From Zancudomyces culisetae (Eukaryota > Kickxellomycota > Harpellomycetes > Harpellales > Legeriomycetaceae), in assembly GCA_001969505.1 (NCBI GenBank), contig LSSK01000293.1, positions 1-13,732 on the forward strand: a DNA stretch of 13,732 nucleotides, read 5' to 3'. Positions 5,750-13,732 of this stretch are shown piece by piece (position 1 is the stretch's first letter; each line of letters begins with the position of its first letter). The notes under the pieces are model-generated. The model did not search any database and had not been told where the DNA came from. It saw only the letters and a list, made by a program, of their open reading frames with translations. Made by a program: the position numbers and the translations under genes.

Positions 5750-8172
5750 TTAAATAAAAGATTTAGTAACTATTGAATCGCTTCCAGCACTAACTATCAT
5801 CATCTTTTCGTCACCATCAATCCTGTCATCAATACATTCAATCCCAACTACTCCTCCTGGATGCATCTGCAATTCCGATGCTACTGCTCCAAAAGCCCTA
5901 TCTACCCGCCACACATACACATGTGAGTCCAGTGCTCCCGACACCAATGTCTGTCCATCACTAGCCCACGCCAACGCCCGAATTGCCGCTGTATGACTAC
6001 TCCACCGACCTGCAACCACGGGTGCCCCTGTCTGTGCATCGCTGACGTTAATACGCCCGGCCGCATCACCACTGGCAATCAGTTTTCCGCACCGCGAAAA
6101 CGCCACCTGGGTTACCTCGCGGGTGTGCACAGCCTGTAGCTCCACCACTGCTCCATCTTTGATTATTCTCACCGTTCCATTTCTGTACCCAACTGCCACT
6201 GCCACCATTGCATCCGTGGATCTGACTGTGGCCGCTACTGATGTTGCTTCAGCCCCCTCAGTCCCCTCACTCACTTTAACTGTTTCTGTTCTAACATCAA
6301 TATCTACCACTGTCCCATTTGTAAGCATTCCAACCAACGTGTCTGGTCCTTTGCACGCTAGCCTTACAGCCGGGGCCTCCATATGGATCTTGCTGATTTT
6401 GTCTCCGCGCACAATATACACGCTGTCGTCCTGTGCACCAAGAGCTAACCCTCCACTTTGCTGTTTCTCTCCACTTTGGGATCCTGCTATGATTGCCATA
6501 CAGTTAATCTGGCTACTGCTGTCCTTCTGATCTCCTCGACTTATTTCTTCTACTTCATTATCTCTACCAATATCTCGATGGTATATCTTGCCATCATAAC
6601 TTGCAGTGTATACGCCTATCTCTCTCCCAGCCCCTCTTTCTACTACCATGCTTGTTATTGGCTTTTGGTGACCCCTGATCTGTTTTACGGTTTTTAGCTC
6701 GTTTTCTTCTGATAAAATCGCTATATCTCCCGAACTTGACACGCTCACCATTCTGTTCTGTGTCCAACAACATCCAAGTTGACCATTTTCCAACCTTATT
6801 GTTCTATATTACATTCGTCATATACACACATACACATACACCAACTATTATTATCAAGTTTTGACATTTATAAATTCCTCTATCTATATTTATTACCTTT
6901 TCAACTCGTTATTTTCCACATCCCATATTTTCACTGTCTTATCTCCAGATACCGTCATAATCTTTTTGCTATCTGGGCTCCAAGCCACTCCATAAATACT
7001 TGCCGTGTGCCCCTCCGCGCCATTCCCATCCACCTGCTTCACGGTATCACCTGTGCTTCCCTCATGCAATACTATCTATTTGAGGTATTTTTTTCATTTA
7101 TTTTTTTTATTTTTCCAAAAAATACCTGTATATTCGTCATATATTCTCTTACTTTTCTATCACTCCCCACACTAACAAAATACTTTCCATCTGGAGAGTA
7201 TTTTACATCTCGAACGTGATTGTTATGTTCCTTAATCGATCGATTAAACTTGAATGGTGGACCAGCATGCAATACCACTGTCATATCCTCCGAACATGTA
7301 ACCACTCTGTATGGCCTCACTGGTCGAATGCTACTCCCACTAATAGCCTTCATATGTCCCGTTATTTCCCCCACTGAATTTGCCGTATCAAACATTATCG
7401 CTACCCCAAACTTATCCCTTCCCTCGCCTACAGCCACTACTCTTTTACTCTCTCCATCCCAACTGATCTCCCTTATTGCTCCCGAAAGTGCCCGCGTCTC
7501 TGTCTTAGTAATGTATTCATGCCCTTTTGTACCCACCTCTGCCGCGTTAAATCCCCATATCTTTAAGTTTCCTTGAACATCTATTTGCAAACATCTTTTA
7601 TTTTCCAGTATTCGCCCAACACCCCCTCTTCAAATATACTCTAGCAACAACAACAACAACAATAATAATAATAACAGGATAGATATTATTAAAATATGAC
7701 TCCCACCCACCTCCTGATGCTATATAATATCCCGAAGGCGAAAAAGCTGCCGCTGTTGTAGCAACTTTATGTCCTTTGTATATGCTGCCTATATTCGGGT
7801 TCTATCGAATACAAATAAATAAAAGTAAAAACACCAAACATTTTATGCTTAGCCCCTGACTGCAGCAATATTTATCTCTCCATCCTTCCTTTGACTAAAC
7901 TTACCTCCAGATTCCTGATAATTATGTTTCTTCCATTTGCATAAACTATCCATTCACCTTTTGGATCCACTGATACCTTGATTGCCTGGCCCTCAAGAGC
8001 TGACGGATTTGGCAAATACTCTTGACCTACAAATATTATTTTGCTTGTTTAGCTTCTACACATTACCTTCCCTTCTACCCTCCCCCGACATTCAGATTGA
8101 CAATATTCAATCATTATTATGCTTCAAGTAATTTTCGTATATTATCCTACTTTTTTCTATACTCACTGCCAT
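5750..8172 (-). CDS. Actin-interacting protein 1 (Aip1/WDR1), WD40 protein, six exons
   Basis: Aip1 works with cofilin to disassemble and cap actin filaments. I rebuilt the gene from homology and frame: exons 8172-8151, 8026-7905, 7801-7711, 7580-7126, 7075-6897 and 6803-5750, giving 640 aa (family usually about 600-620). All introns are GT-AG: 124, 103, 130, 50 and 93 bases. Exon 1 is only 22 bases (MAVSIEK plus one base). Family landmarks in order: YLPNPSALEGQ and DPKGEW with NGRNIIIRNLE (exon 2), SPSGYYIASGDVQG spanning intron 3, VGEGRDKFG, SVGEITGH and GPPFKFN (exon 4), AWSPDSKK with SGDKTVKIWDVE (exon 5), NGQLGCCW (exon 6), and a last clear blade SGALDSHVYVWRVD. Together these fit the two seven-bladed propellers of Aip1. 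Intron 5 has two in-frame acceptors nine bases apart (6804 and 6795). The gene faces PAC3 across a 411-base divergent promoter. Identity is strong; the micro-exon is the least certain part, though its phase fits exactly. Confidence 0.92.
7644..7675. repeat. (CAA)n(TAA)n microsatellite inside Aip1 intron 3
   Basis: On the plus strand, several CAA triplets run into AAT/TAA triplets; read in the gene's sense this is GTT followed by ATT repeats. It lies entirely in the 130-base intron (7581-7710), so length changes would not alter the protein. Confidence 0.85.
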
Positions 8173-8583
8173 TTTTATTTGTTTGCTGATGTTCGTTTGC
8201 TTTGGTTTTCTATTGTAAAATTTACTCCACTACCTGTTCCGTAAAAATAAAAGAGAAGTTGGGCTCAAAGCTACATCTGGTCTTGGTATTATTCTTTTAC
8301 CCTATTTGTTTACTTTTAAACTCGCATTTTATTTTCATCCACCAAATATTTCCAACCTTTCCAATTGAAATTAACGAAATTAAAAATTCAAGCTTTTCTG
8401 CCTTAAAACCCCGCCAGTTGTTTGTTCTTTTTTGGAATGAAAACCATTAACCTTGCAACAATATTAAATCCATTTCTCTCTCTTTTAGCTTTAACTTTTA
8501 TTTAATCATTGCAAAGAAATTGTTTTTAAAAAATCTGTATATTTCAAGTCAAAAAACTACAATATCATTCGAAAATCCAAGTG
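8173..8583. promoter_or_regulatory. Divergent intergenic promoter between Aip1 and PAC3-like genes
   Basis: These 411 AT-rich bases separate two divergently transcribed genes and must contain both promoters and leaders. No specific factor site is recognised. An 82-codon plus-strand frame at 8202-8450 begins at a TTG, runs through the promoter, is rich in hydrophobic and Phe codons, and looks like chance. Confidence 0.6.
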
Positions 8584-9213
8584 ATGTGCGAAATGGCCGA
8601 CTCTTTTTCTGTAAATGTGAAAAATACCGCTGCTTTGATAAAGGGGTATAGGACCGAGATTGTGTTATTTGAATATCAAAACTCAATTCTGATTCTAATG
8701 ACCCAGTACAACAACATTGGTACTATTGTAAGTTAATTTTTATATGTTTAATGCAAAAGCACACTGTTCTTCCTTCTATGATAAACATATAAAGATTCAC
8801 AATTCTGTCACATATCCTATATTCTCTAGATGAAGCTAACTATTGAGCAAAGTTCAAGTAGCAAATACAACTCTCTAAAGTACGATTATTTTGACCACGA
8901 ACAAACCGACGACTCTGAGTGCTTCGACGACCACAACAACTCGGTTGCCTACTCCACAAAGTTTCTCCTCGGAAGTGAAAACACAATGATAAATTCCAAT
9001 CGAAATCTTTTCCATTCGGTTCTATCGGATCAGATAGTTACCTCACTCTCCAAAAACCCTACCCTTCAGTCAAAACCCATTTACTTTGGCTTTTCTTTTT
9101 CAAACAAATTTTTAACCGAACTCTTTGAGCTCCAGAATAACACTAGCAATACAAATCTCCCAACTTTTAGAAATTTTGTTGACTCCATTGTTGAGCTGGT
9201 AACAACCCTTTAA
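8584..9213 (+). CDS. PAC3-like (PSMG3-like) proteasome assembly chaperone, two exons
   Basis: Exons 8584-8727 and 8830-9213 flank a 102-base GT-AG intron (GTAAGT donor, TTCTCTAG acceptor, phase 0), giving 175 aa. PAC3 pairs with PAC4 and helps assemble the alpha-ring of the 20S proteasome. The N-terminal half matches the family layout: a TEIVLFEYQNSILILMTQ strand pair, then NNIGTI just before the intron. TKFLLG with a following hydrophobic segment comes next, then KPIYFGFSF and a final helix (FVDSIVELVTTL). A family-atypical insert rich in Asp/Ser (about residues 58-85) lengthens it beyond the usual 120-140 aa. Codon 49, the first of exon 2, is an ATG, so a gene finder could wrongly start there. 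A second Met at codon 4 (8593) is an alternative start. The assignment rests on pattern recognition of a small, divergent family, so it is moderate. Confidence 0.65.
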
Positions 9214-9329
9214 TCCCTTTTTATTTTTGTTCTGTTAGGTATCCATGTTTATTCCTACTATTGTATATTTTACCCTCTTCACACTTTTCATCAGATTTCC
9301 TCCTCACCACTCTCCATCACGTTTATTTA
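9214..9329. terminator. Convergent 3' region between PAC3-like and MRNIP-like genes
   Basis: 116 bases separate the two stop codons, and the sequence is T-rich on the plus strand. The 3' UTRs of both genes probably meet or overlap here. No discrete terminator structure is seen, as expected for RNA polymerase II genes. Confidence 0.4.
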
Positions 9330-10274
9330 TTATATAGAGCCCTTATTTTTAATCCTACTTTTGTACTTGTGCAATGCTGAACTTATTAGACTACTACTAT
9401 TTTTTGGAGCTAAGCTAAAATTTTCACTCGTCTTTGGTTTCTTGATGACAGGCTGTCTCACTGTGGTTTCAAGTTCGTGTTTCAAATTGTGCTCTACATT
9501 CTTCTCTTCCTGATGTTCTTTTATTATTTTTTTTGAGCTTGGATTTTCGGATAAACACTCATCATTATCAAATTTTTCAAAGTATCGAGTACTTTTCTCA
9601 TACTTGGTATAAAGTTCATCTTTTGTTCCATTTATGACCTCTAGTCTCTTCATATTATCGTTCAACTGTCTTGGCAACTCAACACGTTCCCCAGTTTTGT
9701 CTGGGCAAAGATATTTGTCCCATTTCGACGCCATGGTGTTTTTTAGCTGTAGCGAATGTTGCGAATTCTGAATTTTTTTAGGAGAACACTGACTATCTAC
9801 TTTCTCCTCTATGCTGTCAACTTTTGTTAAATACTCTACTCTTGTGTGCTCAATTTGGGCCTCACCCCTTGCCATATTGTAACCTTGAGTAATTTTTCTG
9901 CAGTCTGAGGCCTCCTCAGACTCAAAGTAAACCTGTATTTTATTATTATTAGTTAGTACTATTATACTCTTTGACTATTTTGTACCATCTAGTACGTTGT
10001 CGGCCTATAATACTAATACCAATAATAATATGATTTCCGTCTACCTTTATTAAACTCTGCTTTTCACCACACATTTTACAACACCATTTGCTGCTTTTCT
10101 TCTTCTATCTCAATGCATTTTAAACCAGTTACTTGAATTTCAAAACCATATTTTCCTTATTCTCTCTTTTTATTTCAAACTAGGAGACAATAATTGTGAA
10201 TTTCAATTTACCTGTTGAACCTGGAATGTGCGACATTCATCGTTTGCACATCGCAGTACCTGAAAAATCACCAT
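9330..10274 (-). CDS. MRNIP-like zinc-ribbon protein, three exons
   Basis: Exons 10274-10212, 10104-10045 and 9932-9330, with GT-AG introns of 107 and 112 bases, both phase 0, give 241 aa. The animal relative MRNIP binds the Mre11-Rad50-Nbs1 complex and supports DNA break repair. Residues 8-58 carry the family's zinc ribbon: first cysteine pair C9/C14, then TFQVQQKKKSSKW (16-28). The second pair is C30/C33 in CCKMCGEKQS, followed by SDCRK (50-54). The family's short downstream motif SRWxKYL appears as SKWDKYL (110-116). The rest is charged and probably disordered. The first pair is C-x4-C rather than the usual C-x2-C. The start ATG (MVIFQVLRC) is the nearest in-frame Met and fits the family. 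Reading only the long 3' exon would miss the whole zinc ribbon. Role in DNA repair is inferred from the family. Confidence 0.82.
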
Positions 10275-11249
10275 TCTCTTACCTTTATATATATTTTACA
10301 TGTTTTTGGAATACGCAGTTACACTTTAAGCCAATTAATCAAAAACATATACCAAATTTTTCCGTTCAAAATTGCGGCATAAATGTATTTCAAATTCGTT
10401 CTGATTATCCAAAACCTAGCCAAAAAAAAACACCATTGAGATAGTAAAATTTGTACCAAAATTTGCTTGAATTATACCATATTATTGGTTAATACCTTCA
10501 TATTTTTTGAAAGTGAGATGGTTTAAATGGATCAAACCAGCAAAAAAAACGAATAGCCATAAAATTTGATTAAAAGTATATAAAGTTCAACTACTCAGAT
10601 CAACTACACTTTAGAGGTGATTACATGGCTTACTTCAAACCAGGATAAAAATATACACCACCTCCCCTGAATAGACAATCAATAGCCTTATCCCCTCAAT
10701 TCAAAAATGTAATTAAAAAACTCAAATGAACCATCACAATCTTTACAAACCGTTTTGGTGCTACAAGGACAATGGAAAAAGCAGAGATATTTATATAATC
10801 TTTAGATTCTATCTACAATTTAATGGTTTTTTTTGAGAAACTTTTTATAACTGCTTTCCTTTTAGTGAATAAATAAATAAACAGCAATAATAATAGTAAG
10901 TTGATTAAACATTAACTTGAATGGAATTGAGCTGTATCACCGCATCCAAGGCATGTTTACAGAAAAGATTGAACAAGATTACAAGTACCGATCATTTACA
11001 GATTTAAACGAACATGGCTTAAAGTAAAATGTTTGTGGTTTTCTATTGACTCAGGAGAAGATAGCTAGTCGAAGAATAGTCGATATTGCTTTTTCAATTT
11101 TCTTTTTAATCGATTTTGAGTGTACTATATATATCTATTTTAAAGATCTTTAAGATTTTGAAAACATTTTTGATGAGGGACATAACTAAGCCTTTTGAAA
11201 AAAAGTTTATTTATGAAAGATAGATAAACCCTGTCAAAAAAAAAGTTAC
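10275..11249. other. Gene-poor AT-rich region with one broken reading frame
   Basis: Upstream of the MRNIP-like gene the first part is its promoter; a TATA-like string at about 10284-10295 sits only about 10-20 bases from the ATG. No intact gene is seen. A plus-strand frame with two stops (10905-11189) is listed separately. An 82-codon frame at 10196-10444 on the plus strand overlaps MRNIP exon 1 and is a shadow. Confidence 0.5.
10905..11189 (+). pseudogene. Broken reading frame, unrecognised
   Basis: One plus-strand frame reads 40 codons, a TAA (11025-11027), 41 codons, a TAA (11151-11153) and 11 more codons. The first segment has normal coding composition (ELYHRIQGMFTEKIEQDYKY), and the second begins NVCGFLLTQEKIASRR. 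In DNA this AT-rich a random frame would meet a stop about every 12-15 codons (my estimate from base composition). No family recognised; it may be a decayed gene, a mobile-element relic or chance. Confidence 0.3.
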
Positions 11250-11681
11250 TTAAAGGTATATAACATCATCTGGACACATTTCTGATTCGTCATCAATAAC
11301 TATGATGGGAGAATATTCCATTAAGTTACACTCGTCCTCAGTACAGCTGTCTGAATGTTCCAAATCCCACGAGTCAGGCTCAGGCAACATCCGGGCGGGT
11401 AGAGATCGCAAAGTGTCAAGCGGATATGACATCTGGCAATGCCTATTTGGCACTTGGATAGGCTGAGTAGCTACAGGGTCGGACTGGTTAGGCTCTTGGT
11501 CAGGCTGATCAACTACTGAATTGGGGTGAGTAGGCATTTGGTCAGGCTGGTCGGATAACTGGTTTTCTGGGCTGAATGTCTGATCTGTCAGGTATAATAC
11601 AGAGCTTTCTTGGCATCTCAGCTTTGCTTCGGTTTGGCTTATCACACCTTCAGTTTTTTTAGAATCACTCATGTTCAGCAT
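11250..11681 (-). CDS. Hypothetical protein with Asp-Gln-Pro repeats and C-terminal SUMO-interaction-like motif
   Basis: 143 aa from the first in-frame ATG (MLNMSDSKK); the frame is open further upstream without a Met. No family recognised. The middle (about residues 40-85) has a degenerate Pro/Gln/Asp repeat with two DQPDQ units and related NQSD and QPIQ forms. The last third is acidic (SDSCTEDE) and ends SPIIVIDDESEMCPDDVIYL. The IIVI-DDESE core (126-134) fits the SUMO-interacting motif consensus: a hydrophobic run followed by acidic residues. Such motifs occur in SUMO-targeted ubiquitin ligases and nuclear scaffolds, but no RING or other catalytic domain is present in this window. It could be a complete small protein or one exon of a longer gene. 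A CCAAT-like string lies roughly 50 bases upstream of the ATG. Confidence 0.45.
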   Translation of the reverse strand: MLNMSDSKKTEGVISQTEAKLRCQESSVLYLTDQTFSPENQLSDQPDQMPTHPNSVVDQPDQEPNQSDPVATQPIQVPNRHCQMSYPLDTLRSLPARMLPEPDSWDLEHSDSCTEDECNLMEYSPIIVIDDESEMCPDDVIYL

Positions 11682-12690
11682 TGTATTTACTTTTTTCAAG
11701 AATTTATTTCGATTGTTTTTAATTGAGAAAAGAAAAAATTGGTTGATCTAAGTAGACGTGTTTAAGCCACCCCTTTTAAATCAATTCACAAAGTTTGGTT
11801 ACCCAGACTTACTAATAAACCCATCAGTAGCATGAATATAGTCATAACCAAGTTTTTCTCACACCGCTAATTGTGATGCAGCTGAACTGTAAATCGATGC
11901 AAGTCTACTAAGGTATATGTAGCTGGTTTTACTGTTCCTAAAGTTGATATGATATGTCATTGACTACCATTATATTTTTCCAAACAGAAATTCTAACCAG
12001 AAATTTTGTGCATATTCCATAACGACATACGGCACTTTATTTTTGGGTTCAACAAAATTTAAACCATTGATTACCCGAATCACTCTGTATTTTCTATAAA
12101 CATTAGTTCTACAAAAGACTTCCCTTTTTCCTTAACCAATAAAGATGAATACCCATCTTTACAAGGTGTCAATAACATTAGAAAACTGCGATTATAATTA
12201 ATATTATGTTAGGCTTGCATTCCAAAAATCTGTTTTTGGGCGTTTGTGATATGTTTTATTTCCACCTCTCCATCTTCCCTTCCAAAAAGAAAGTCATACA
12301 AAATTTTAGACACAACTTCTACAACAATTTGTAATATAGCTTATATTTTTCCACCTTGGCAAAAATTTGGGTCTCTTCAAAATTATGTAATATTTAGTGA
12401 TAAAATATCAAAAGTAATTTACAGCTAGCCAAAAAAAACTGGGATGCTTAGAAAAAAAAGCTGTATTTTATATAAAGGTGGTACTGGCTTTTTGGTATAA
12501 CTATCATAGGAAACAAAGAATTTATACCAGATGTCACAAGAAAATGCTTGTACAAACACTCAAGTTGTGTTACTACAATAAAATATAGCTTTGTATTTGT
12601 GGTTTGCAAGCTTTTTGCAGATAATGAGTTATTTTGTTCATATTTTGGTTTTCATTTTCCTGCCCTTCACTAATAATAAATATAGATGCG
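11682..12690. other. Gene-poor AT-rich region with coding-like fragments
   Basis: No intact gene is supported. A plus-strand fragment near 11888-11965 (STKVYVAGFTVPKVDM in one frame) is coding-like and faintly recalls retropepsin C-terminal segments, but it is flanked by stops. A longer broken frame at 12213-12500 is listed separately. Many A and T runs are present. Confidence 0.4.
12213..12500 (+). pseudogene. Broken reading frame, unrecognised
   Basis: A plus-strand frame is open for 71 codons, has a TAG at 12426-12428, then continues 23 codons to a TAA. The long segment has no Met near its start and includes a distinctive AYIFPPWQKFGSL; the second segment ends LYKGGTGFLV. Composition is mixed rather than low-complexity. 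No family is recognised. A relic of a mobile element or an old gene is the simplest reading; a chance frame is not excluded. Confidence 0.3.
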
Positions 12691-12852
12691 ATGAATCAAG
12701 AGGTAAAAAAACAAAAGCTGAAAGGATCAACTCGTCTTGAATATTTGCGCCAATCATGCGTTGAAGGAGTATGAATGCTAGACTACTCTTTTTGAGCTAA
12801 CTCTTCTGCATTCCAGAAAGGATTGTATCTTATGATTATTCTCAACCAATAG
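12691..12852 (+). CDS. Candidate small spliced ORF, weak
   Basis: An ATG at 12691 opens 26 codons (KKQKLKGSTRLEYLRQSCVEG at the end), directly followed by what looks like a good 48-base intron, 12769-12816. The donor is GTATGA, a CTAAC branch site lies at about 12797-12801, and a pyrimidine-rich stretch ends in CATTCCAG. Splicing keeps the frame and adds 11 codons to a TAG. The resulting 37 aa is short. A different frame downstream (12819-12981, with a hydrophobic VIAAIYSFCLTTLCLYF segment) is open but out of phase with this splice. An acceptor-like string ending in ATATAG just before the ATG may mean an upstream exon exists. The gene could be real but incompletely modelled, or a relic. Confidence 0.25.
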
Positions 12853-13314
12853 CTAAAGTGATTGCAGCAATATACTCTTTTTGTTTGACAACACTTTGCC
12901 TATACTTTCAGTTAAAGAACCAAACGACAAAATTATCCAATTTGCTTGAGGTTCGTCATGAGGTTGTGAACTATCGATGCTTTTAGTTTAGAATATGCAA
13001 TGTTAGTTATTTATTTCTCTGCACGTATAGTTAGTATACATTTTGCCCTCCTGCCTATCTTCAGCTTTAGTAAAGATATAAGTTTCATAATGCAAAATTA
13101 TCAATTACTGTATTAAAATAGTTTTGTTTTTTTGTTTGCAGCAAATAAAGATACAAATGTTTAAGTATATGCTTCTATTAGAGCACTAGCGATAACAATG
13201 GTGTACAAGAAAAATAGAAGAATTATAAATATTCAAGTGGAAAACACGCCCTTAAAATGCCCAGTTTGGTTAACTTTTAATTCTCTATTAAGTACAAACC
13301 TGATTATCGCTTAA
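12853..13314. other. AT-rich region without a supported gene
   Basis: Apart from the open but unattached frame to 12981 noted with the candidate small ORF, I see no gene, RNA or repeat here. It contains T-runs near 13120-13135 and ordinary AT-rich sequence. Confidence 0.4.
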
Positions 13315-13674
13315 ATGCAACCGAATGAAGTGTGGTTATTTTATTTTACTCTACAACCTAAACTCCTCCAAAAAGTAAAACCACATAGAGTTTTAAACGC
13401 AACTGCTTGCAAAAAACCAATTCAAAATCAGCCTACATCCGCACATGTACAAGCTTGGAGTTTTGTTATTAAATATGTAAAGAATATCTGCAAGAATTCG
13501 TAATACTCTGCAGCTAGCTTAAAAGAAAATATTGAGAATATTACCTCTGTACTAGCTTCCACTAGACTGTTCCTAATGGAAAAAGAACAAGTGTTACATA
13601 CAAATTACATGGGTGTTATTTTAGGAGCCAGCGCACTTTTTTTTAGAATGGAGTGCTGTTCAATTTTTTTATAA
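13315..13674 (+). pseudogene. 119-codon frame interrupted by one stop, unrecognised
   Basis: From an ATG at 13315 the frame is open for 62 codons, meets a TAA at 13501-13503, and continues in the same frame for 56 codons to a TAA at 13672-13674. Both halves have balanced coding-like composition: QNQPTSAHVQAWSFVIKYVK in the first, SLKENIENITSVLASTRLFL and HTNYMGVILGASALFF in the second. No family recognised. A single stop in about 119 codons is unlikely in such AT-rich DNA, so this looks like a gene or mobile-element frame recently broken by one substitution. A short intron is not evident at the stop. The window ends 58 bases later. Confidence 0.4.
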
Positions 13675-13732
13675 ACTATTATAACGATTAAATATAAATA
13701 GGCTTCAGAACCCACGAGATCGTATTTTTACT

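Noticed and set aside
6123-7576. Plus-strand ORFs of 79-146 codons across Aip1
   Set aside because: Opposite or out of frame to conserved Aip1 exons; no domain.
8202-8450. 82-codon plus-strand frame in the divergent promoter
   Set aside because: Starts at TTG, hydrophobic chance-like composition, sits between two start codons of real genes.
10196-10444. 82-codon plus-strand frame
   Set aside because: Overlaps the conserved first exon of the MRNIP-like gene on the other strand.
12691-12852. Dpy-30-type dimerisation motif in the candidate small ORF
   Set aside because: TRLEYLRQSCVEG looks superficially similar, but the following helix, the Arg-Pro turn and the spacing do not match the family in any single frame.
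1-13732. tRNA genes, CRISPR arrays, bacterial-type operon signals
   Set aside because: No tRNA B-box-like sequence with a matching cloverleaf, no regularly spaced direct repeats, and the gene structure is eukaryotic.

Overview
The window reads as nuclear DNA of an AT-rich fungus. The coding content is eukaryotic: a lipin/Pah1-type phosphatidate phosphatase, an Aip1 actin-disassembly WD40 protein, a PAC3-like proteasome assembly chaperone, an MRNIP-like zinc-ribbon protein and a small heat-shock protein. Several genes carry short GT-AG introns of about 50-130 bases that can be placed exactly by reading frame. Short introns, compact spacing, AT richness and the presence of an MRNIP-like gene suit an early-diverging fungal lineage (inference; a Zoopagomycota/Harpellales-like genome is my guess and cannot be proved here).

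Layout: 1-468 promoter side of the heat-shock gene; 469-1356 (+) Hsp20 with a duplicated LEA-like N-terminus; 1357-2638 non-coding, AT-rich, with a poly-G run and one small GC-richer folded island; 2639-5686 (+) single-exon lipin of 1015 aa with very long low-complexity linkers; 5750-8172 (-) six-exon Aip1 gene, convergent with lipin (63 bases between stop codons); 8173-8583 divergent promoter; 8584-9213 (+) two-exon PAC3-like gene; 9330-10274 (-) three-exon MRNIP-like gene, convergent with PAC3.

From 10275 to the end the window is gene-poor. It holds one unrecognised minus-strand ORF (11250-11681) ending in a strong SUMO-interaction-like motif, a weak candidate small spliced gene near 12691-12852, and three plus-strand reading frames that are far too open for this base composition but are broken by one or two stops (10905-11189, 12213-12500, 13315-13674). 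These look like relics of genes or of a mobile element.

The genes are housekeeping genes from unrelated pathways (protein folding, lipid synthesis, actin turnover, proteasome assembly, DNA repair). Nothing indicates an operon-like or clustered system. The most unusual items are the LEA-like/Hsp20 fusion, the C-x4-C zinc knuckle of the MRNIP-like protein, the compositionally extreme lipin linkers, the SIM-bearing ORF and the broken frames at the right end.
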